A stretch of 64,000 nt of DNA from CAVPDA01 sp963702495 (GTDB lineage Bacteria > Pseudomonadota > Gammaproteobacteria > Burkholderiales > Rhodocyclaceae): positions 372,001-436,000 of the forward strand of contig CAVPDA010000010.1 in the NCBI GenBank assembly GCA_963702495.1. Direction: 5' to 3'. The position numbers and the translations under genes are program-made. Shown one piece after another: positions 16,327 to 24,700 of this stretch; the stretch's first letter is position 1; each line of letters opens with the position of its first letter. Under the pieces are notes generated by a model. It was not told where the DNA came from and did no database searches. It saw only the letters and a list, made by a program, of their open reading frames with translations.

Positions 16327-16387
16327 GGCGGCCGCGGGGCCGCCCTACGAAGTGCCCAGCGACGCCGTAGGGCGGGCCGTGCCCGCC
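16327..16387. repeat. Inverted doublet of a second repeat family upstream of ureA
   Basis: A unit ending CCGCCCTACG (16327-16349) faces a unit CGTAGGGCGGGCCGTGCCC (from 16366, to 16387), forming a long imperfect hairpin. The second unit recurs at the ureG stop (20864-20885) with one base changed. Confidence 0.7.
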
Positions 16388-16407
16388 ACCGAAGCAAGGA
16401 CCAAGAA

Positions 16408-16710
16408 ATGGAGCTGACACCGAGAGAGAAGGACAAGCTGTTGATCTTCACCGCCGCCCTGCTCGCCGAGCGGCGCAAGGCGCGCGGCCTCAAGCTCAAC
16501 TACCCGGAAGCGGTGGCCCTTCTCAGCGCCGCCATCATGGAGGGTGCCCGCGACGGCCGCAGCGTCGCCGATCTCATGGGCTGGGGCGCGACGCTGCTGA
16601 GCCGTGACGACGTCATGGAAGGGGTGGCCGAGATGATCCCCGAGATCCAGGTGGAGGCGACGTTTCCCGACGGCACCAAGCTGGTGACGGTGCACAACCC
16701 CATAATCTGA
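16408..16710 (+). CDS. ureA: Urease subunit gamma UreA
   Basis: A 100-residue gamma subunit. It starts MELTPREKDKLLIFTAALLA and has GLKLNYPEAVALLSAAIMEG and ends TKLVTVHNPII, all standard for the family. The ATG at 16408 gives the exact usual length; the frame is open upstream only through repeat DNA. With UreB and UreC it forms the urease (trimeric ABC)3 enzyme in the cytoplasm. Confidence 0.97.
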   Translation: MELTPREKDKLLIFTAALLAERRKARGLKLNYPEAVALLSAAIMEGARDGRSVADLMGWGATLLSRDDVMEGVAEMIPEIQVEATFPDGTKLVTVHNPII

Positions 16711-16776
16711 GCCGCAGAGAACACAGAGAATGCAACGAGCGGATTTCCTCATCGACCTGTCCGTGTTCTCCGTGGC
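16711..16776. repeat. Inverted repeat between ureA and ureB
   Basis: GCCGCAGAGAACAC (16711-16724) and GTGTTCTCCGTGGC (16763-16776) pair with two mismatches. It begins at the base after the ureA stop and resembles a common intergenic repeat with the AGAGAACAC core. No other feature is seen in this 81-nt gap apart from a ribosome site (GGAG) before ureB. Confidence 0.6.
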
Positions 16777-16791
16777 TGATTTGGAGACTTC

Positions 16792-17097
16792 ATGATCCCT
16801 GGCGAATTCGTCATCCAGGACGGCGAGATCGAGATCAACGCCGGCCGCACCACCGTCACGCTCACCGTGGCCAACACCGGCGACCGGCCGATCCAGGTCG
16901 GCTCGCACTATCATTTCTTCGAGACCAACGACGCGCTGTCCTTCGACCGCGACCAGGCCTACGGCTATCGCCTCAATATCGCGGCCGGAACCGCGGTGCG
17001 CTTCGAACCAGGACAGACGCGCACGGTGGAACTGGTGGCGCTGGCGGGGGAGCGCAGGGTGTTCGGCTTCGCCGGCAAGGTGATGGGCGAACTCTAG
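16792..17097 (+). CDS. ureB: Urease subunit beta UreB
   Basis: A 101-residue beta subunit starting MIPGEFVIQDGEIEINAGR, with VGSHYHFFETNDALSFDR and ALAGERRVFGFAGKVMGEL. Length and motifs match the family. It supplies the beta fold that packs against UreC. It is separated from ureC by 125 nt that carry another hairpin, so the three structural genes are unusually spaced for a urease operon. Confidence 0.97.
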   Translation: MIPGEFVIQDGEIEINAGRTTVTLTVANTGDRPIQVGSHYHFFETNDALSFDRDQAYGYRLNIAAGTAVRFEPGQTRTVELVALAGERRVFGFAGKVMGEL

Positions 17098-17153
17098 TCC
17101 CCGGCAGGTCGTGTCGAGCACAGTGGAGCCCGGATCCACGGGCGCAATCCCGC

Positions 17154-17185
17154 GTCGGATGCGCCGCCGCGCGGCGCGATCCGAC
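17154..17185. repeat. Palindrome between ureB and ureC
   Basis: GTCGGATGCGCCGC (17154-17167) pairs with GCGGCGCGATCCGAC (17171-17185) with one extra base. It ends in CCTACG, the same edge as the second repeat family near ureA. Confidence 0.65.
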
Positions 17186-17222
17186 CTACGAAGCAAACCA
17201 ACATGACGTTCGGAGAAATGTA

Positions 17223-18986
17223 GTGACCAAGACCATCTCCCGCCGGGCCTATGCCGAAATGTTCGGCCCAACCGTCGGCGACCGCGTCCGCCTCGCCGAC
17301 ACCGACCTGTGGATCGAAGTGGAGAAGGACTTCACGATCTACGGCGAGGAGGTGAAGTTCGGCGGCGGCAAGGTCATCCGCGACGGCATGGGCCAGAGCC
17401 AGCGCAATGCCGCCGACGTCGCCGACACCGTCATCACCAACGCCCTCATCCTCGATCACTGGGGCGTCGTCAAGGCCGACATCGGCATCAAGAACGGACG
17501 CATCGCGGGCATCGGCAAGGCCGGCAACCCGGACATCCAGCCCGGAGTGACGATCGTCATCGGCGCCGGCACCGAGATCATCGCCGGCGAAGGCATGATC
17601 GTCACCGCCGGCGGCATCGACAGCCACATCCACTTCATCTGTCCGCAGCAGATCGAGGAGGCGTTGATGTCCGGCGTCACCACCATGCTCGGCGGCGGCA
17701 CTGGGCCCGCCACCGGCACCTTCGCCACCACCTGCACGCCGGGGCCGTGGCACATCTACTCCATGTTGGCGGCGGCGGATGCGTTTCCCATGAACCTGGG
17801 ATTCCTCGGCAAGGGCAACGCCAGCCTGCCCGAACCACTGCGCGAGCAGGTGCGGGCCGGCGCCATCGGCCTCAAGCTGCACGAGGACTGGGGCACGACG
17901 CCGGCGGCGATCGACAACTGCCTGTCCGTGGCGGACGAGATGGACGTGCAGGTGGCGATCCACACCGACACGCTGAACGAGTCGGGCTTCGTCGAGACCA
18001 CGGTGGCGGCGTTCAAGGGCCGCACCATCCACACCTTCCACACCGAGGGCGCCGGCGGCGGCCATGCGCCCGACATCATCCGGGTGTGCGGCGAGGCCAA
18101 CGTGCTGCCCTCCTCCACCAATCCGACCCGACCTTACACGGTCAACACCATCGACGAGCATCTCGACATGCTCATGGTCTGCCACCACCTGGACGCCGCC
18201 ATCGCCGAGGACATCGCCTTCGCCGAATCGCGCATCCGGCGCGAGACCATCGCCGCCGAGGACATCCTGCACGACCTCGGCGCGTTCTCGATGATGTCCT
18301 CCGATTCCCAGGCCATGGGCCGCGTCGGCGAGGTGATCATCCGCACCTGGCAGACGGCGCACAAGATGAAGCAGCAGAGGGGCTGGCTCGCGCCCAGCCC
18401 TCACCCCCTGCCCCTCTCCCCGGAGGCGAGGGGAGCGTCGAGTCCCGCTGCGCAGGAACAGGATCGGAATGACAACTTCCGAGCCAAGCGCTACGTGGCC
18501 AAGTACACCATCAATCCCGCGCTGACCCACGGCATCGCCCACCTCGTCGGTTCCGTCGAGGCCAGCAAGCTCGCCGACCTGGTGCTGTGGAAGCCCGCGT
18601 TCTTCGGCGTCAAACCCGCGCTCATCCTGAAAGGCGGCATGATCGCGGCCGCCGCCATGGGCGATCCGAACGCATCGATCCCCACGCCGCAGCCGGTGCA
18701 TTATCGTCCGATGTTCGGCGCCTTCGCCGGCGGCCTGCGCACCTCCGTGACCTTCGTCTCGCAGGCCGCCCTGGCCAATCCGGCGCTGGCCGATCTCGGC
18801 CTCCGGAAACCGCTGGAAGCGGTGCGCAACACGCGCCGCATCACCAAGCGCGACATGGTCCACAACGATTACCAGCCGAAGATCGACGTCGATCCGGAAA
18901 CCTATGAGGTGCGCGCCGACGGCATCCTGTTAGTATGTGAGCCGGCCGACGTGCTGCCGATGGCGCAGCGCTACTTTCTGTTCTGA
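17223..18986 (+). CDS. ureC: Urease subunit alpha UreC with in-frame repeat insertion
   Basis: A 587-residue catalytic subunit; the family is usually about 567-570. Nickel ligands and catalytic residues are all present: HIH in SHIHFICPQQ, the carbamylated Lys in GLKLHEDWG, His in VAIHTDTLNESG and HTFHTEGAGGGHAPD, CHH in MVCHHLD and Asp in SSDSQAMGR. Between KQQRG and NDNFRAKRY (residues about 387-417), where about eight residues are normal, there are about 28, rich in Pro, Ala and Ser (PSPHPLPLSPEARG), encoded by a REP-like repeat. The frame is kept, so the protein may still fold with a longer surface loop. The start is a GTG. Confidence 0.95.
   Translation: MTKTISRRAYAEMFGPTVGDRVRLADTDLWIEVEKDFTIYGEEVKFGGGKVIRDGMGQSQRNAADVADTVITNALILDHWGVVKADIGIKNGRIAGIGKAGNPDIQPGVTIVIGAGTEIIAGEGMIVTAGGIDSHIHFICPQQIEEALMSGVTTMLGGGTGPATGTFATTCTPGPWHIYSMLAAADAFPMNLGFLGKGNASLPEPLREQVRAGAIGLKLHEDWGTTPAAIDNCLSVADEMDVQVAIHTDTLNESGFVETTVAAFKGRTIHTFHTEGAGGGHAPDIIRVCGEANVLPSSTNPTRPYTVNTIDEHLDMLMVCHHLDAAIAEDIAFAESRIRRETIAAEDILHDLGAFSMMSSDSQAMGRVGEVIIRTWQTAHKMKQQRGWLAPSPHPLPLSPEARGASSPAAQEQDRNDNFRAKRYVAKYTINPALTHGIAHLVGSVEASKLADLVLWKPAFFGVKPALILKGGMIAAAAMGDPNASIPTPQPVHYRPMFGAFAGGLRTSVTFVSQAALANPALADLGLRKPLEAVRNTRRITKRDMVHNDYQPKIDVDPETYEVRADGILLVCEPADVLPMAQRYFLF
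18399..18440. repeat. REP-like palindrome inside ureC
   Basis: CCCCTCTCC (18412-18420) faces a GAGGGGAG stretch (18429-18436) around CCGGAGGC. The CCCTCACCCCC...CCCCTCTCCC layout matches the copies at 16218 and 13685. It is read in frame as PHPLPLSPEARG. Confidence 0.75.
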
Positions 18987-19071
18987 CAATCAATAATTGG
19001 CGGCCCACTTCTACACCAAAGGACATGGAGCGGAGACCTGCGATTCCGTGGTTTCTTGGCAGAGGTGACCG

Positions 19072-19554
19072 ATGCTGGTGATTGACAGGATTTGCGAAGC
19101 GCGCGCGGCCGCGACGGACCGACTGGTCCTCCCCTTCGAGGAACGCTGCAAGAGCCGGCTGCGCACGCAGTTGGAATCGGGTGAGGAGGTCGGGCTGTTT
19201 CTCGAACCGGGCACGGTACTGCGCGGCGGCGACAAGCTGCAAGGCAGCGACGGACGCGTAATCGCGGTGGTGGCGGCGCCGCAACGGCTGATGGAAGTGT
19301 GGAGCGCATCGCTCCTCAATCTCGCACGCATCGCCTACCATCTCGGCAACCGCCACATGGCGGTGCAGATGGGCGAAGGCTGGCTGCGCTTCCCCGCCGA
19401 CCACGTGCTGCGCGACATGGTGATCGGCCTCGGCACCGACGTCGCCGAAGTGACCGCGCCGTTTGAGCCCGAATCCGGCGCCTACTCCCACCGCCACCCC
19501 CGCGGCGCGGAAAGCGGCGGCGCGAAGATCCATCAGTACCGGCGAGCCGGATGA
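19072..19554 (+). CDS. ureE: Urease accessory protein UreE
   Basis: A 160-residue nickel metallochaperone. It starts MLVIDRICEARAAATDRLVL, has GEEVGLFLEPGTVLRGGDKL, LARIAYHLGNRHMAVQMG with the conserved metal His, and a C-terminal tail with several His residues (HRHPRGAESGGAKIHQY). The tail is shorter than the His-rich tails of some UreE proteins. Its stop overlaps the ureF ATG, so the two are coupled. It delivers nickel to the UreDFG complex. Confidence 0.95.
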   Translation: MLVIDRICEARAAATDRLVLPFEERCKSRLRTQLESGEEVGLFLEPGTVLRGGDKLQGSDGRVIAVVAAPQRLMEVWSASLLNLARIAYHLGNRHMAVQMGEGWLRFPADHVLRDMVIGLGTDVAEVTAPFEPESGAYSHRHPRGAESGGAKIHQYRRAG

Positions 19555-20231
19555 CCACCACCGCCCTGGTGCGACTGCTGCAACTGGCCAGCCCGGCGCT
19601 CCCCGTCGGCGCCTACACCTATTCGCAGGGGCTGGAATGGGCGGCGGAAGCCGGAAGCGTGGGCGACGAGGCGGGCGCGGGCACCTGGATCGGCGACGTG
19701 TTCGACGCCGCCGTCGCCTCCTTCGAGGCACCGCTGCTGGCGCGCATGATGGCGGCGTGGAATGACACCGACGGCCCGAGCATGCGGCGGTTGAACGAGG
19801 AATTCCTCGCCAGCCGCGAAACCGCGGAATTGCGCGCCGAGACGCTGCAGATGGGATTCTCGCTGGCGCGCCTGCTGCGCGACCTCGGCGAGTTCACCGA
19901 CGATCAATTGGCGCCGCTGGCCCAGCTCGATCAACCGGCGTTTCCGGCGGTCTGGAGCTTTGCCGCCTGCGCCTGGAGCGTCGCCCCGGACGATGCGCTG
20001 TCCGCCTATCTCTGGTCATGGCTGGAGAATCAGGTGACGGCCGCGGTCAAGCTGGTGCCCCTCGGCCAGACGGCCGGTCAGCGCCTGCTGTCGCGACTCG
20101 GCGCGCGCATTCCCGCTGCTGCCGCCCGCGCCCTGACGCTGCCCGACGCAGCCCTGAGCAACTTCGCGCCGGGACTCGCCATCGCCTGCAGCCGCCACGA
20201 GACCCAATACACCCGCCTGTTCCGCTCGTGA
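19551..20231 (+). CDS. ureF: Urease accessory protein UreF
   Basis: A 226-residue all-helical UreF. It starts with LVRLLQLASPALPVGAYTYS, the conserved SPALPVGAYSYS-like stretch, followed by GLEWAAEAG and later FPAVWSFAACAW and WLENQVTAAVKLVPLGQTAG. UreF bridges UreD and UreG and regulates UreG GTPase activity during metallocentre assembly. It overlaps ureE by 4 nt and ends 7 nt before ureG. Confidence 0.95.
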   Translation: MTTTALVRLLQLASPALPVGAYTYSQGLEWAAEAGSVGDEAGAGTWIGDVFDAAVASFEAPLLARMMAAWNDTDGPSMRRLNEEFLASRETAELRAETLQMGFSLARLLRDLGEFTDDQLAPLAQLDQPAFPAVWSFAACAWSVAPDDALSAYLWSWLENQVTAAVKLVPLGQTAGQRLLSRLGARIPAAAARALTLPDAALSNFAPGLAIACSRHETQYTRLFRS

Positions 20232-20238
20232 GGACTAC

Positions 20239-20868
20239 ATGACACGATCCCGCCCCCTGCGCGTCGGCATCGGCGGCCCGGTCGGCTCCGGCAAGACGGC
20301 GCTGGCCTTGGCCCTGTGCCGCGCGCTGCGCGACAAATACGAGATCGCCGTGGTGACGAACGACATCTACACCGAGGAGGACGCCCAGTTCCTCGTGCGC
20401 AACCAGGCGCTGGCACCGGAGCGCATCATCGGCGTCGAAACCGGCGGCTGCCCGCATACGGCGATCCGCGAGGATGCCTCCATCAATCTCGAAGCGGTGG
20501 CGCGGCTCAACGCGCTCTTCCCGCGGCTCGACCTCATCTTCGTCGAGTCCGGCGGCGACAACCTGGCCGCGACCTTCAGCCCGGAGCTTTCCGACCTCAC
20601 CCTCTACGTCATCGATGTCGCCGCCGGCGACAAGATTCCGCGCAAGGGCGGCCCCGGCATCACGAAATCGGACCTGCTGGTGATCAACAAGATCGACCTG
20701 GCGCCCCTGGTGGGCGCCTCGCTCGAAGTCATGCAGCGCGACGCCGCGAAGATGCGCGGCGAGCGCCCCTTCGTCTTCAGCAACCTCAAGACCGGCCAGG
20801 GCCTGCCCGAAATCATCGCCTTCGTCGAACGAGCGGGAATGCTGGCCCCCTCTCTGCCCGCCTCGTAG
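20239..20868 (+). CDS. ureG: Urease accessory GTPase UreG
   Basis: A 209-residue SIMIBI-class GTPase. The P-loop is GIGGPVGSGKTALAL, followed by VVTNDIYTEEDAQFL, the nickel-binding CPH motif in ETGGCPHTAIREDASIN, and ESGGDNLAATFSPEL, then NKIDLAPLVG. It couples GTP hydrolysis to nickel insertion. Its TAG stop lies inside a copy of a dispersed repeat, so the final residues (SLPAS) may be set by the repeat. It is the last gene of the operon. Confidence 0.96.
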   Translation: MTRSRPLRVGIGGPVGSGKTALALALCRALRDKYEIAVVTNDIYTEEDAQFLVRNQALAPERIIGVETGGCPHTAIREDASINLEAVARLNALFPRLDLIFVESGGDNLAATFSPELSDLTLYVIDVAAGDKIPRKGGPGITKSDLLVINKIDLAPLVGASLEVMQRDAAKMRGERPFVFSNLKTGQGLPEIIAFVERAGMLAPSLPAS

Positions 20869-20885
20869 GGCGGGCCGCGCCCGCC
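20864..20885. repeat. Dispersed repeat overlapping the ureG stop
   Basis: CGTAGGGCGGGCCGCGCCC (from 20864, to 20885) differs by one base from the copy at 16366-16387. The TAG of ureG is part of it. It fills most of the 20-nt gap to the convergent mlaF-like gene. Confidence 0.7.
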
Positions 20886-20888
20886 GTG

Positions 20889-21695
20889 TCAGGGCGATTC
20901 GCGGGTCAGGCGCAGATCGGCGTCGAGCGGCCGCGCCGGCAGGTGGAACGCCACCGGCCCGTCGGCCTCGGCGTGGACGAACTGGCGCACGAAGGGGTCG
21001 TCGGACTCGCGCATTTCCGCCACCGGGCCGCCGGCGACGACGATGCCGCGGTCGACGAAGTAGGCGTAGTCTACGACCTTGAGGGACTCGCTGACGTCGT
21101 AGGTGACGACGATCGAGGTGATGCCGAGGGCATCGTTGAGGCGGCGGATGAGCTGGGCGATGACGTTGAGGGAAATCGGATCGAGGCCGGCGAAGGGCTC
21201 GTCGTACATCGCCAGCATCGGATCGAGGGCGATCGCGCGCGCCAGCGCCACGCGCCGCGACATGCCGCCGGACAGCTCGTTCGGCATCAGGCGGTGCGCG
21301 CCGCGCAGTCCCACCGCATGCAGCTTCATCAGCACCAGATCGCGGATCAGACGCTCCGGCAGGTCGGTGTGCTCGCGCAGCGGGAAAGCGATGTTGTCGA
21401 ACACCGACATGTCGCTGAACAGCCCGCCGGCCTGGAACATCATCCCCATCTTCTTGCGCAGCGCGTAAAGATCGCTCGTACCAAGTTCATGCACGACCTG
21501 GCCGCACACCTTGACGCTGCCGTGCGCGGGCGCGAGTTGGCCGCCGATGAGGCGCAGCAGCGTGGTCTTGCCGCAGCCGCTGGAGCCAAGGATGGCGGCC
21601 ACCTTGCCGCGCGGCACCGAGAGATCGACCCCCTTCAGCACCGGGCGGTCGCCGTAGGCGAAATGCACGTCCCGCATTTCGAGCAGGTTGCCCAT
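20889..21695 (-). CDS. mlaF: MlaF-like ABC ATPase with Tyr at the H-loop
   Basis: A 268-residue ABC ATPase closely resembling MlaF of the outer-membrane phospholipid transport system: Walker A GSSGCGKTTLLRLIGGQLAP, FPLREHTDLPERLIRDLVLM, signature LSGGMSRRVALARAIALDP and Walker B YDEPFAGLDPISL. The switch position reads IVVTYDVSESL, with Tyr199 where His is expected. The C-terminal extension DPFVRQFV...GPVAFHLPARP is typical of betaproteobacterial MlaF. The ATG at 21695 (MGNLLEM) is preferred over a frame that extends into purL. No mlaE, mlaD, mlaC or mlaB lies nearby, so it is an orphan in this window. Confidence 0.82.
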   Translation of the reverse strand: MGNLLEMRDVHFAYGDRPVLKGVDLSVPRGKVAAILGSSGCGKTTLLRLIGGQLAPAHGSVKVCGQVVHELGTSDLYALRKKMGMMFQAGGLFSDMSVFDNIAFPLREHTDLPERLIRDLVLMKLHAVGLRGAHRLMPNELSGGMSRRVALARAIALDPMLAMYDEPFAGLDPISLNVIAQLIRRLNDALGITSIVVTYDVSESLKVVDYAYFVDRGIVVAGGPVAEMRESDDPFVRQFVHAEADGPVAFHLPARPLDADLRLTRESP

Positions 21696-21763
21696 GGCCG
21701 CCTCGGAGCCGGGGGTCGCGGTCGGCGCGGATGCCGTGCAGGGGTCGGGCCGCGGCACGCCGT

Positions 21764-24700
21764 TCACCCGATCCAGCAGCGCGCGTTGCGGAACATGCGC
21801 ATCCAGGGCGAATCCTCGCCCATGCCCGCGGGATGCCAGGACATCTGCACCGTGCGAAACACGCGCTCCGGATGCGGCATCATGATGGTGAAACGGCCGT
21901 CCGCCGTGGTGACGCCGGTGATGCCGGCGGGCGAACCGTTCGGATTCAGCGGGTAAGCCGCGGCCGTCCGACCGCGATTGTCCAAGAAGCGCATTGCCAC
22001 CCGAACCTTCTCCTGCGCCTCGGCGGCGTCAAACTCGGCACGCCCTTCGCCGTGGGACACCACCACCGGCATGCGGCTGCCCGCCATGCCGGTGAAGAAG
22101 ATCGAGGGGCTGTCGGGGATCTCCACCATGACGAAGCGCGCCTCGAACTGCTCGCTGCGATTGCGCGCGAAGCGCGGCCAGTGTTGCGCGCCGGGAATGA
22201 TCTGCGCCAGATGGCTCATCATCTGGCAGCCGTTGCACACGCCGAGCGCGAAGGTGTCGCCGCGCCCGAAGAAGGCCGCAAATTCCTCCCGCAGCCGGTC
22301 GTTGAACAGGATCGACTTGGCCCATCCCTGCCCCGCTCCCAGCACGTCGCCGTAGGAGAATCCGCCGCACGCCGCGAGGCCGTGGAATTCGCTCAGTCTC
22401 GCCCGCCCGCGCTGCAGATCCGTCATATGCACGTCGTAGGGGGCGAAGCCGGCACGCTCGAAGGCGGCGGCCATCTCGACCTGGCCATTGACGCCCTGCT
22501 CGCGCAGGATCGCGATCCTGGGGCGGATGCCGGACCGGATGAACGGCGCCGCCACGTCGTCGGCTGGGTCGAAGCTCGCCTGCAGCGAAAGGCCGGGATC
22601 GGCGGCATCCAGCAGCTGATCGAATTCCTGCTGGACGCAGTCGGCGTCGTCGCGCAGGAGGGCGATGCGATAGCTGGTCTCTGACCAGATGCGCCACAAC
22701 TCCGCGCGTTTCTCGCTGAACAGAGGCTTCGCGTTGCGCCAGACCCGGATCTCGTCGGCGTCGTTCGGGCTGCCGATGAAGTGGGTGCAGCCGCTCAGTC
22801 CCGCCTCGCGCAGGACGTCCATCACGCGGCCGCGATGCTCGCGCCGGATCTGGACGACAGCGCCCAGTTCCTCGCTGAACAGGCCGGCGAAGACGCGGTC
22901 GGAGAGGCGTCCCTTGACGATTTCGGGCCGCCGTTCCATGCCGTCCACATCGTTCATCATCGGGTCGTAGCAGACCGTGTCGAGATTGAGGGAGACGCCG
23001 CAATGTCCGGCGAAGGCCATCTCGCAAACGGTGGCGAAAAGGCCGCCGTCGGCGCGGTCGTGGTAGGCCAGCAGCATGCCGTCGCGCCGAAGGCGCCGTA
23101 TGGCGGCGAAGAAGGCCGTCAGCAGCCGGGCATCGGCATCGGGCGCATGCTCGCCGACGGCGCTGCAGGCCTGGGCCAGGGCCGAGCCGCCGAGGCGGTT
23201 CCTGCCTTGGCCGAGATCGATCAGGAGCAGATCGGTTTCCACGCCCTTGTCGATGACAAGCCGGGGCGTCGCGCTGCGGCGCACGTCCTGGACCGGCGCG
23301 AAAGCGGAAATGATGAGCGACAGCGGCGCGATTACCTGCCGCTCGGCGCCGTTCTCCTTCCAGGTGGTGCGCATCGAAAGCGAATCCTTGCCCACCGGAA
23401 TGCTGACCCCGATCTGCGGGCAGAACTCCAGCGATATCGCCTTCACCGTCTCGAACAGATCGACGTCGGCGCCGCGGTGGCCGGCCGGCGCCATCCAGTT
23501 GGCGGAGAGCTTGACCTGGGACAGATCGTCGATGTCCGCGGCCGCGATGTTGGTGATCGCCTCGCCGATCGCCATGCGCCCCGACGCGGGCGCGTCCAGC
23601 AGGGCCAGCGGCGTGCGCTCGCCCATGGCGAAGGCCTCGCCGCGATGGCCGTCGAACGACATGGCGGTCACCGCGCAGTCGGCGACCGGAACCTGCCACG
23701 GCCCGACCATCTGGTCGCGCGCCGTGAGCCCGCCGACGCTGCGATCACCGATGGTGATGAGAAAATTCTTCGAGGCGACGCTGGGCATGCGCAGCACGCG
23801 ATGCGCCGCCTGGCGCAGGTCGAGCTCGGTGACGTCCAAGGGCGGCAGGTGCTTGCCGCGGCTGGACACGTCGCGCGTCATGCGCGGCGGCTTGCCCAGC
23901 AGCACTTCCATGTCCATATCCACCGCGTTGTTGGCGAAGTGACGGTCCGCCACCATCAGGCGGCCATCGTCCGTCGCCGCGCCGAGGACGGCGAAGGGAC
24001 AGCGCTCGCGCTCGCACAGGTCGCGGAACTCCGACAGCCGCTGCGGCGCGAGGGCGAGCACGTAGCGCTCCTGCGCCTCGTTGCACCAGATTTCGAGCGG
24101 GCTCATGCCCGGCTCCTCGTTGGGCACGGCGCGCAGTTCGAAGCGGGCGCCGCAGCCGGCGCCGTGGGCCAGTTCCGGCAGGGCATTGGAGAGGCCGCCC
24201 GCGCCCACGTCGTGGATCGAGAGGATCGGATTGCCGTCGCCCGGCTCGCAGCCGTCGCCCTGCGGCCTGCCCATCTGCCAGCAGCGGTCGATCACCTCCT
24301 GGGCACGGCGCTGGATCTCGGGGTTGCCGCGCTGCACCGAGGCGAAGTCGAGATCGGCGGTATTGGTTCCCGTCGTCATGGACGAGGCAGCGCCGCCGCC
24401 CAGGCCGATCAGCATGCCGGGACCGCCGAGCTGGATCAGCAGCGTCCCCGGCGCGAAATTCGCCTTGTGGGAGTGGGCTGCCTGGATGCTGCCGATACCG
24501 CCGGCGATCATGATCGGCTTGTGATAGCCGCGTATCTCGCCCTGCACCTCCTGCTCGTAGGTGCGGAAGTAGCCGGCCAGGTTGGGGCGTCCGAATTCGT
24601 TGTTGAAGGCGGCGGCGCCGAGCGGCCCGTCGATCATGATCTGCAGGGCCGAGGCGATGCGCCCCGGCTTGCCGTAATCGGTCTCCCACGGCTGCGCGAA

